A DNA stretch of 64,000 nt from Holacanthus passer (lineage: Eukaryota; Chordata; Actinopteri; Pomacanthidae): the NCBI GenBank assembly GCA_025331565.1, contig JAFREQ010000066.1:1116001-1180000 (forward strand), written 5' to 3'. Positions 46,829 to 57,600 of the stretch are shown here, one piece after another. How positions within the stretch are numbered: position 1 is the first letter of the stretch; every line of letters begins with the position of its first letter. The notes under the pieces were generated by a model, which did no database searches, was not told the DNA's origin, and worked only from the letters and a program-made list of their open reading frames with translations. A program made the translations under genes and the position numbers.

Positions 46829-49637
46829 TGAGCAACAGAAAGTGCAAGAGACGCTGAAGACTTTGAAGGCAAAAAGCTGATTCCTAATTAATTTTCCTCT
46901 GAAAGCTACATTTACATGCTATACAGAAAAAAGACGTCTGAAGAAAAGCCAACTGTGGTTCAAGAGTATAAAAGAGTAAGCTGCATGAAAAGAGTAATAT
47001 TAAAACATATTAATTTAGAGTTTTGTAGGAAAGTTGTATTTATGTGGTCTTGCTCTTGGAGCTCATTAAATTGAAGCTCACCCTGTTCCTTTTTTGCAGC
47101 CTGGCCTCATTTTTTTTTCAGTAGATAAGCCTCCATTTGTAATTTTATATCAGATTGAGACTACAAAATAATACACTGTATGAATTCGAGAGCACCATAT
47201 TAAAGAATTATGTAATTAGAAGATCAGGTTTAATTTCTACTCCTGATATGACATGAAATTAAAAGATAATAAACTGGGGATTATTTCATTCAAAATAGCC
47301 ACTTAAGTTTGAATCGTTCTCATGATGCTCTGCCTCTAATGATGGTTATTGCAGATAACTCAATTTTCCCTTTGAATGTCTCCCCCGAGTTGAGTTTAAG
47401 TTGTCTCTCCAGTGATTTCTGACAGCATAAAGTTTACATTCACAGTCTGTTTCATTAGGATGGAAATCATGATATCAGGTGGCAATATATTTACTGTTAT
47501 GTGTCACATACCTGAAAAATATTATCAAAAATTGATTTTCATAGTGCATAAAAATGGATGGGAAAATGTTTGACACTGATGTGAAAAAAACAGTCATTTG
47601 TAGGAATAAAACATTCACAACACTGGGTTAGTCTTTGAAGAAAAGCAAGACAAATTTCAGTGGATTATAGCTAGCTTATAGTTTTCCTCATGGGCCTCGC
47701 AGTACAAATAATTCAGCACAAATTGGAATAGAACAAACAGAATTATAAAATGCATTATTTGTGCTGTGCAGAAAATGATATTCTGCGAGGCTTTGGGAAC
47801 ATCTCTGTGACATTGAATTAGAGAGTGACTTGAGGGGATCACATTTTTTTTTTTCTTCTTATTTGAGATATTAGGCTGCACGAGTTTTATTCGAATGAAG
47901 GGCTTACAGCTGTGAATCAGAAAATGTCGCCATATCCAAGTTTAATCACCACGGCTTTTTAGCATTGTAGTAGTGGTTTCATTATTCGCCGTCTATGGAG
48001 CAGCTCGAGGATTTCACTGTAGATTACATTATCGCTGCAATCCACCTCTTTCTCCTTTACGTTTAAGAAGAGACTCTCAAATTAAAACTTTAGAACAGCC
48101 CAGAAAAAAAGTGCATGTACAGTATATTCTCCCCTTTAAAGCCATAAATTGAAATGGATGAGTAAGAACCAGCTTGAGTATGACCCGGTTCTTGCAAACT
48201 GTGCCGCCAGCAGTTTGACCACGCAGATGACCTTTACAATGCAGTGACCCGCTCTATAGGCACACTCCCATATTGTTCAGCACCATTTCCTGTATCTTGG
48301 CCCTGTCTGCAGTGAGCATGACAGATTTCCCTCCCACTGAGTTACTGTCAGAGTGGGTGGTATTGTGCCTGGCACCCAGTCAGGCAGAATCCACTGTGAT
48401 AGACAAACACACACATTAAAGGACATGGTGCCTCTCTGAAACTCTTCAGGGGACATAAACAAAGAGCAGCAGCTCATTTGATCCTGTTAGAAGCAACAAT
48501 ACCAATGCGCACTGCCAGGAGAGGACCAACTGCTGAGCCTGAGTGATCCGATATTCCATCCAAGGCAGGTAAAGCCAATGAGATATGTTATGAATCATAT
48601 GAATGAATCAGAATCATTAGCCCATTTTAGTGACTCTATTGTTGCGTCTGTTGACCGTTGGAGCCAATTGGCAGTAAATGTAAGCAATGAACATATCATA
48701 CAATAGTGTGGAATTCCCGGATAATGGCTATGCACAAATCCTGTACTGTGACTCACGCTCCAATGTGTGTCGATGCCTGGAAAACAGCTGTGTGGTTGTC
48801 TGCAGCTCGGGCCAAGAGGAAAGAGGCCAAGAAAGAGAAGGAGATAGACTGAGAGCTGGAGGGTAATAAAGATGTATGGAGAGATTAGAGTGGACAGAGA
48901 TGGAGGGTGCATATAGAAAGAGAAACTAAAAGAGTGAAACAAAGGGATAGATCAAAGCATCACTAGGGGAAGAGATGGATGGAGCCTCAGCACATCTTTC
49001 ATTCATTCCTCCCTGCAATGCCGGGACCCAGACATGAGAATTCATACAAGATTACAGCTACCTTCACTTTCTGTCTCTCCCACTCTTTTTTCTCTCTCTG
49101 CCAATACTTTGCTATTATTCCCCGGGGCTATATGTTACCCATCCCCTGACTTTGGAATTAAAGTGCTCCCCTCCTCCTCCACTTCTAATCTGCTCTCTTC
49201 ATTATTCTTTCATTACACATCTCCGTTGCCTTTGTAGTGCCTCCATGTCTCTGTTTCTCTTGATCCCCTTGCTTTAGGCTGACCTGTCAAATATTCTGTC
49301 AGGTAGCCTAATTTCCAACATAGGGTGGGGGTGGGAAATCACAGAAAACAAGGGGACTAGAAAGTGGGCTGTCTGATTTATATTTTGCAAGGTGTGACAA
49401 TTTGCCTATAAGGACCTGCAACGAATGTCATGTAACTGCAAGATGTTTTTTCTCTTGAAGTCTAAAAGCGCTGACAAGTCTCAGTGCTTATAGACAGATT
49501 TTGCTTGCATGTTACGATCTTTATATAATTTTAGTAACCACGGACGTGTTTGACATGCCATGAAAGATTTTTATAGAAAAAAAAAAGTGACTTAAGGGTT
49601 CAGTCTGTTGGTCAGTTTGCTTCTTGTTCTCAGTTCA

Positions 49638-50505
49638 CCTGACTGAAATTTCAACCATTGGACATGGAATTTTGATACATCCTGTTAACTTTAATGATCC
49701 CCCCACTTTTCATCCAGAGATTACTATTCTAGCTTTGCAATGAAATATCTCAGCAACTGCTAAATGAATTGAAATTTTGCACAGATATTCATGACGCCCA
49801 GAAGATGAATCATTTTAGTTCATCCCCTGACTTTCCCTCTAGCGGCACCCGCAGATCAAAGTTTTCAATTATCCAATGAAACAGGCCCATCTTAATATCT
49901 ACTGAATGGATTGGCACAAACATTCTGTTTTTGTACAGACATTCCCAAACAATTCATCGTAATGACTTTGATGATCCCTCGACTTCTCCTCGAGCATCAC
50001 CGAGAGGTTTTGGCAGCTATTAAATGGATTGACATGAAACTTGGTACAGACAGTAATGTCTCCCTCGGGATGAATCATAATAACTTTGGTGATCATTTAA
50101 AAGAGAACTCGAGAGATTTTACACATCAAAGTCTGTTTACAGTTTTAAAGCCTTTTGTGGCTGCAGAGAAAGTCATATAAGTTAGGAAATGAAAGACAAA
50201 CTGGGGGTGTGGAGTTGGCAGCTTATGAGAACAAAAAAGGTATAGAATAAAATACAATATTTTACTGCACTGATTCTATCCTTTTTCCCCAAACTGCCCA
50301 TCATGAGTTGGACAATATTATATGGATGCAATGTTAAATAGGTGGAGTATATTACAAGTTAAAGAAAAGTAATCTGTCCAATACTTTAACTTAAATACCT
50401 GCAAAACTAATGGCATTCCCACCAACCTTAGCTGTATTTTGTGTTGAACAAATTAGCAAATGTTAGCATGCAAACACTCTAAACTAGGATGGTGAATGCA
50501 GATAT
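49638..50505 (+). repeat. Dispersed fish repeat (copy 2, longer)
   Basis: 49638–50093 repeats the units 'atctcagcaactgctaaatg', 'gaatggattggcacaaa' and 'attaaatggattgacatgaa', each followed by 'cagacatt…' and 'atgatccc…cttt'. After a gap, 50365–50505 has 'cctgcaaaactaatggcatt' and 'gcaaatgttagcatgc…ctaaactaggatggtgaa', which in other fish follow the same repeat. So the two blocks are likely one element, possibly with 270 bp inserted. Confidence 0.6.
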
Positions 50506-50774
50506 ATATACACAGGCTTGGTTGTCTTAGGTGACAGTTGAAACAGCAGACATTGGGAGGCAGATTTGACTGCAACTTCTGTGGTTGTAGAAGCAAAAAC
50601 ATGGATGGTTTTGGTTGGTCTCAGAAAAGTCTTCTATCAACATAGGTAAATTAATAATGAATACTAATAATAATTTAGATAAAATAAAATAGGTAGTCAA
50701 ATAACTCTTTGAAATGTACCTATGGACTGGCAAATGGGGGGCTGTGTCTCCCATTTTTAAAAATTGGGGACACG

Positions 50775-51900
50775 AGGGTTGACATCAATCATTGGGGTGT
50801 CACACTGCTCAGCTAATTCAGGAAGTCTTGTTCTATGGTTCGGAAAGGTGCCTCCAGCTGATTGTCAAACTTCAGATGGAGGAGGAACAAAAGAGATTCC
50901 TGCCTAGTTCTGGAAGACTGGACCAGCTTTGTATTCTTGTAAGGATACTGCAGGTTCATGGGAGTTCAACCATCCAGTCTAAATTTTCTCTGGAGAAGGC
51001 TTATGACTGTGTCCCCCTGGATTTCTTGGAATGTCGGGCAACAGGGCCGTTGATACGAGCCATGTGGTCCTTTTATATAACCAGAGTAAGAGCTGCGTCC
51101 GTGCTGAGTCAAGGGTTGCTGGGATCTGCTTTAGCACCAGTTCAGTTAATAAGAAGAATCACTAGCTGGGATTGCAGCCGAGGAGTGGGGAGTATCCTGA
51201 CATGGCGATCTCAGCTTTTCTTCTCTGGTGTTTGCTGGTGATGCAGTTCTGGTGGTTTGTATTGGACAGTGACATAATGGATGGAAATGAGTTGTTTGCA
51301 GTCTATCGTGAAGTAGTTATGAGGAGCGTACGCAGCTTTAAGGCCCATGGTACTCTGCTGGAAAGTGGTGGATTGCCCTCTTAAGACTGGGAGCGAGTTG
51401 CTGTGCTCGGTGAAGGACTTTCAGTGTGATAGAGAGTAGTGATGGTAAAGATGGAGAGTGGGATCAACCGGCAGATTGGTGTCTGCAGTCGTAATAAAGA
51501 GAAAGATGAACCTGAAGGCGATGCCCCCGATTCATCAGTCAATCGACATTCCAGCCCTCTTCTATACTCATGAAGTCTGGATAGCGACAGACAAAATGAA
51601 GTAACTGATTCAAGGGGCTGAAATGAGTTTTCTTTGCAGGATTGGAGCTTCGACATTTAGAGGGTGCTTGGAGTAGGACTGATGCACTGTTGTTTTAAAG
51701 GGAACTAGTTGTAGTAATTCAGGCATCTGGATGCATTCCTGTGGAGGTATTCTGGGCACGTCTGTTTGGGAGGAGATCCTGATCCAGAACACACTGGAGG
51801 AATATTGAGAATATACCAAGGTGCTTGTGGAGAGCTGGAGGACATGGCTGGGGAGACTGGCATGTGGGCTACCTCACTTAATCCCCAATGAGCTACATAT
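50775..51900 (+). pseudogene. Decayed non-LTR retrotransposon (LINE) ORF2 fragment
   Basis: The reverse-transcriptase region is recognisable but broken. One open frame (to 51241) reads SLEKAYDCVPLDFLE and TGPLIRAMWSFY, the 'EKAYDRVPR…GPLIRAI.SLY' block of fish LINEs. About 100 bp on, in another frame, the active-site FADDV block survives as FAGDAV. Further down, 'ggctgaaatgagttttcttt' and 'gtattctgggcacgtctgtt' match the C-terminal part (AAEMSFLRR, VFRARP-like). Several frameshifts and stops mean it is dead. 5'-truncated, plus orientation; clade not assigned (Rex-like). Confidence 0.72.
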
Positions 51901-53998
51901 AAGTGAATAAAAATGGTCCTGTTGATCTATTGGTCCATAAAATTGGGTCGATTGATGAGTGAATTTCAGCTATTAAGAAACTAAACAGCACATTGACAAC
52001 AGCATTCAAACAGCTATAGTAGTGTGCTCATAAAAGACTAGAAATTGAGCAATGGCCTGATGTAAGAATGAGCAAAGTATGATTACATTTGTTCGCACAA
52101 AGTGCACATACAATTGGAGACATATAATCTTTATGCCAAGTACATGGTTCTAAAATTAAAGCGTTTGAACAGTACTTTGCACTCGGTGGATTTTGTCAAA
52201 GAAGACAACACATAGTTTGTCTGCTGATGGAGAACAACCCTGTCATTTTAAAATGGCTCTTGTCTGACACCACTTTTACAAATCGGTTACAGAGCTACCT
52301 GGCACTCAGGCTCCCTTTACTCCACCTGTGGTAGTTAAACAAGCTGAAACAGTAAACAGCTGTTTGTCACCAAGACTGATTCAGCAAACACTTTAGAGTT
52401 TATGTCGAGAAATAGCTGGAGGGATTCGTCTTCACACTTGTAATTCTTCACCCCTTTTCTGCCTCATCTTTTCATATCCTCCCTTCATTTCTCCTTTCCT
52501 ACCACTTTTACGATCCTCCTCTGTGCTCTTCCTCGTCCGTCCTCTTCCATCCTCATTTCCCTCTCCTCTCCTGCAGCTCCATTAGGTAATGAGTGAATAC
52601 AGTAAATCACAGCCGCAGCTACTGTATGACTCAAGGCCTTACGTAAGAATACCCTGTACTCGGCTAAATCAGCATCAGCCACAGCTATGCGGCATGATAC
52701 GGGTCTTATGTAAGGCAGTATGAGGGTTACCCCTGTGCTGAGTCCTTCACCACGGGACAGAAGACTTGTTAGTGGATCTCATGTCTCTACAGCATGGAGT
52801 GATGATTATGACTGGGTCGATATTAGGGATGAGTGGCTGTATTGATGAGATAATCAGTGAGTAGGCTCGTTTTCCCCTCCTGCTGTCATAGCCAGGAATA
52901 GACAGAGAGAAAGGGAGATTCAAAGAAGTGAATCATATGAGGGTAAACTAGTTGCCTCAGTCCTGGAGGCTGTTCAAACTCCTGCCAGTCTCTTCTTTTA
53001 TGTCTAGTACAACAGTGTGTGGATTCCAGGCAGCTCAGCTGTCAGATCCATACAGGTGACTGTTGTGTGCATGCTGCAGCCGAGCTCAGAAAATATTAAC
53101 CAGCTGTTTTGGACCAACTATGTTTGGAATGTGCGTCTTTGAATGCAACGGCTCTGCGAGGGACTATTATTACCTGCAGGGCGTGCCGATCATTTGGCGC
53201 TGCTCCACAGTCAACCCGTCTCCAGTAGGAAGCAACAACAAGGAGATGGATGTCCGTTCTGCGCACTCAGATGGGCAGCGGTGCCATTAAGCCGTCTTAT
53301 AGGAGACTGACATCTGTTTATGCTTTCCAACTCCTTAGCTTAAAGGATTTGGCCTAAATCAACTCCGTAGGTCACACAATACCCACTCCAAGGACTCAGA
53401 CTGGTATTAGAGCATTGTGAATAAGCCACTTAGCCACTCATGATAACTGTATATCTGAACTGTAAATACCCAAATAGCGTGTAGCATATCCTGTAAATAC
53501 CCAAACTGATTCTGAAGGGATTACATGTCTAGGAATGAATGGTATGTCTGCCAGTGACAGACAGCTTAGCATAGCATACTCCCAAGAAATGGCCTCTAGG
53601 TGCTTTGGAAATTAAAATCATTATTTCAGACATATTGTATGCTGGGTCCGTGTTAAAGGTCGAACCAGGGCAGGAAATTTGTCTGCGGAACGAAGTGGCT
53701 AAAGAATGATGGGTTTTTTTTTTTTCAAGCAATCAGTTTTTAGGTGGCATCAAAGCCTCTGAATGATGATTAGGAAACTGCTGGATTCATTTACTTGCCT
53801 TTAGCGGATAGTGGATAGAAATAATTATAGTGGATAAAATTAATGGAATAATAAAATAATTTTTCAAGTCTACGATTGAAAAATTGCATCTTTCCCAATT
53901 TCCTACTTTATCAACAGTTGACAGCCTATTTTATTAAGGCTAATATGAGGGGTTTTTTTTTTTTCCAATCTTGCGACATCCCTCACATAATTTCCAAG
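51901..53998. other. Intergenic, with a short inverted repeat
   Basis: No gene seen. It contains a pyrimidine-rich stretch (52440–52570) and a 13-bp inverted repeat at 52636–52648 / 52704–52716, described as a finding. Confidence 0.55.
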
Positions 53999-54285
53999 CT
54001 ATAAAAGAAATTTAAAAGCTGAAAACTCTAAACAAGTCCAAAAATAACTGCATTATTCTGCAATAATGATGATTATAATGCAATAATAACTTATACATTT
54101 CTCTTTCAGTCTTTAGCTGGATTTTGAATTTAATCCTGATCAAACTATGAGGCTTTAGTTATTTTGTCTAAAGGGCATGTTTTTTGGACTTGCTATGAGC
54201 CTCATGATAAAAATCACTTTTAACTCCCTTTAAAGAAATCCTGCGGGCCCCAGAAGACCTATGAGATTAGTCAAGCAGGTCTTTT

Positions 54286-54323
<38 letters not shown>

Positions 54324-54413
54324 AGGGGGGTTGTATTAGGAGGGGGGTGGGTCACCTTTTGTGCAAACATATCAACCAAGAAGAACCACCAGCAGCATCA
54401 GATTTCTGTGTGA

Positions 54414-54444
<31 letters not shown>

Positions 54445-54617
54445 GCACTCCTTTGCCAGAGAGAGAGAGAGAGAGAGAGAGAGGTCCAGAAAGCCTTGGA
54501 GCATTGAAAGAAGAAAGACGACTTGCTGCTGCTGCTGCCAGATTTCCTCCCTGCACAAAACCAAAAAAAAAACCCAAAACAAAGTGAATACTCGTCCTGT
54601 AAAAACAAAGTTAGAGG
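53999..54617 (+). promoter_or_regulatory. Candidate promoter and 5' UTR of the signal-peptide gene
   Basis: 'ctataaaag' at about 53999–54006 could be a TATA box. Three (GA)n blocks follow (54289–54318, 54426–54444, 54459–54483), then a CAG/CTG-rich stretch and the ATG at 54618. The transcription start is not determinable from sequence. Confidence 0.35.
54289..54318. repeat. (GA)n microsatellite, first of three near a probable 5' UTR
   Basis: Fifteen AG units. Similar blocks lie at 54426–54444 and 54459–54483. Confidence 0.9.
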
Positions 54618-54681
54618 ATGGACGGGATAACGTTTGGACGCGCGTCGCTCCTGTGCACCTTGCTGCTCTGGGCTTTTCAAG
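54618..54681 (+). CDS. First coding exon: signal peptide of an unidentified secreted/membrane protein
   Basis: The ATG has a strong context (A at –3, G at +4). Twenty-one codons run MDGITFGRAS, then LLCTLLLWAFQ, then one base before a perfect donor, G|gtgagt. This is an n-region with Arg, a hydrophobic core of about nine residues and no stop: a classic signal peptide exon ending in phase 1, the phase typical of first introns in immunoglobulin-superfamily and other cell-surface genes. I do not recognise the gene. No convincing second exon was found in the remaining 9.3 kb, so intron 1 is long. It could also be a chance ORF, but the signal peptide, Kozak context and donor together make that less likely. 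Confidence 0.55.
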
Positions 54682-57600
54682 GTGAGTCTCTCTGATACTT
54701 TTCCGCTACTGTGTTTAAATAGTAGCTCTTCTTAGGAAACTTTAAAACGCTTCGCACGCGGCGCTGCTGAGTTTTCATGGCTCCAGGCTGCACATTTCCA
54801 CTTTTCCTCTGGGTGAGTTTTGGAGCTGCGCACCGGACGGACCTGTCCGCGTCCTGCACGTCCCAGCTCGTCAACTTACTCTGCGCACTCACACACTTTG
54901 TAGTTTAGTTTTATTTTGCTTTATATTGTTGTGCAACCTGTTACCGAGTGCGAACATGAGCCACAACACGCCGACTGCAGGTGGAAAACCCCGACATGTA
55001 CGCAAAGAGTCCATTTGGTTCAACAGGAGCCGGACTGGGGAAAGAAATACTCACCAGTACAAGTCAGTGTTTTCTGCTCTGATGGGATGTTTTGTCTGCA
55101 CTGATGGGATGTTTTAAGGGTTTAAAGTGTGTCTGTAGTTCTGCGGCAGGTCTCAGCTCCGCACTTCTTTGCGCACAGGACTGCGGTTTTACGCTCTGGA
55201 CGCAGCTTCCAGCCGCTTATGATGCAGCCTGAATGAAGCACTATCAAAATAAAACACAAGTTGAAAAAAAATTATATTGATGTCCACATAAAGTTTAATG
55301 ATAAATGTGCCCCCAAAAAGCTTTTTCGGGGGGGGATGTCACAAATATTTCCTCCCCCAACAGTGCAAAATGTTCAGCTTTTATTTTGAAGAGCCTGCTG
55401 TCTGTCTCCTTCAGTCTCATTCATGCTGCTATGTCTGGCTGCTGGGTGCAGTTTTCCAGCTCTTTGATGTCTGATCTGCGGGATTTGCGTCTCCTTTGCT
55501 GGCAGAGCGCCTCACCCTCAGCACCCCTGGGTGCTGCCAGAGAGACTAAGCCAATTTAAATCCAACTTGACTTTGGCCTGATATGATCTTCTCCAAAGAC
55601 AAAGTTTTTGATTACTGCCCCGAGCCCAGTATGTACATGTTCATTTAAGGAGTTGCAGTGCTGCTCCACAAGTGTATTATTGACCTCATACATTGACCAT
55701 GCAGATTTATCTCCCACGCTTCACCTCAAACTGTCCCAGAGGGATTCACAGCAGATAGCACTGTACTCGCTGGTGTTTTAAAACCTCTTTTAGCATCACA
55801 GCAACATTTCAGTTAAATAATAAATCTTTACAACATGTATAATAGATGTCTTCTTTAATGCTGATATTTATGTTTTTCATGTGTTTACGTATGTGTTGCA
55901 GAATTCAGTGGCTCTTGTATTTGTGTCAAGATCAAATTAGCTGTAACGCTTTGTGGGCATTTTGTTAAAGTTATTTCTAATTCGCTGCCTGTGCCTGCAG
56001 CCGGTTTGAAGCAGGATGAGCTCAGGGCGGGGCTGAGCCGCTGGGCGACTCCCCTCTCTTTGGTCTCTACCTCTTCCTTTTCCCTCAATGTGCTCACTGC
56101 ATAATTTTTCTCATTGATTTTAGAGAGCTTTAATGTGTAGCATCCTTTTTTCCCCATATAGCTTTTTAGATATCGGCGTCCACCTTCAAGTTTACCTGCT
56201 TTAGCTTTTCTCTCCTCCGCTGCACCACTTCATTCCCCGGATCTCCTTTTACGACTGCCCCCTCCCTCCTCTCCGGCCTCAGAGACAGTTGTTGCGCTTT
56301 GCTGTCTTGTCTGCCCTTCATGGAGCCTTTTAACAGGTGCCTACTAAAAAGTGCCTTATAATTGATGGATGCAGTGTAGATCACACATCCCTTTGTACAG
56401 CTGTGGTGCATTGATTTAAAGGCTCAGCTCCAGGTGCAGGAGCTCACTCCGTCCCCCCCCACCGTGTCGCTCTGAAGTCTCAAAGAAGGAAAGTCTTTAT
56501 TAAAGCTGATACTACAGTTGTTGATGGCAGAAAAAGTTTGCCAAATCCCTCTGTTGCTGAAGTCTCTCGCCCTCTTCCTCTTTCTCCAGCATAGTTTTGT
56601 CTAATAATAGCAGCTCTTGTTGGGTCTCTTTGGGATTCTGTCACACAGACCCACATTCTCACAATTGCTGGTCACACACTTGCAACTTCCAACTATGTCA
56701 GCCCCGAACATGGACGAGCACCAAATAGAACCAGGAGACACTTAACACCCAGATGTGTGTCATCCCCTGTAAGTGTGGCCACATATTTCTGAGCATGTAT
56801 GCCTTTATTTATGTATGTAGTTGTGACATATGGAAATGTGGCGCATGACGGGCCGGGAAGCCCCAAGGTGCTCAGCATGCCTGTGCCCAGGATCGAGCTG
56901 ACCCTTTGACCTGCTCACCCAGATATGTTGGTAAATGACTCCTGCTCTGCGCTCCTGAGGTGCCATTGCATTTCCCATGGCAGCACAGGCATCAACAGTG
57001 GAAACATGCTGCAGTATAACTTCATTGTAGGTGTTTAAAGTTTGTGATAGCAGAGTCTCTCCAAAATTAGAACACTCTAACCCAATGAGCTTCCAAAGTT
57101 ATGTAAGACAAAAAAAAATAACGGCAGTGTTCTTTCATTCAAGCGATAACTTCACACTAACTCTAGCGTTACCTCAGTTCCTCCCCTAACTTGGAATTTT
57201 GCAAGTTTTAGAGGATAAAAAGAACAAACTGACATTAAGGTAAAGAGACAAAGGGAGAGTCAAATGGTCAGATGAGTTTGAGCTAAACTGTAGAGACTCC
57301 AAAGTGCTCACTGACAGGTGGAAAGAATCGTCCTGACAAGCATCAGCTGAGTTCAAGGTGTTAAAGTCTAACATGCAGCGTCAGCCTCTTTGTCTATCGC
57401 CGCCTTAATTCCCACAGTCATTTCCTCACTTTTAATTTCTGTCCCCCCTGCCAGCGCAGCATCAAAAGTGCACCCCCTGCAGCCATGTGTAATTATTCTG
57501 GTATTAGCCAGAAAAAGAGCCGTTTAGCCATGAGGAGATAAAAGCCAGGGGACCTCTTTTACAGCTGTCCCGGGGCACTTGGTGTTGGTCTTTTGCAAGC

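Larger units (their letters stand above)
39356..49637. other. Intergenic desert, about 10 kb
   Basis: No gene supported. It contains the GT tract at 39671, a T run at 40237–40253, a possible transposon at 40955–41450, a LINE-type 3' tail near 42540–42612, a 27-nt A run at 44770–44796 and the GT tract at 46791. The stretches 44300–44760, 46080–46260 and 47130–48060 are AT-rich but non-repetitive and may be regulatory. Confidence 0.55.

Noticed and set aside
50792..51241. 149-codon plus-strand frame as a gene
   Set aside because: It is a fragment of a decayed LINE reverse transcriptase.
52650..52658. TACCCTGTA match to the miR-10 seed within the 52636–52716 hairpin
   Set aside because: Similarity stops after nine bases, and the star arm and loop do not resemble mir-10. 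A 9-mer match is expected by chance.
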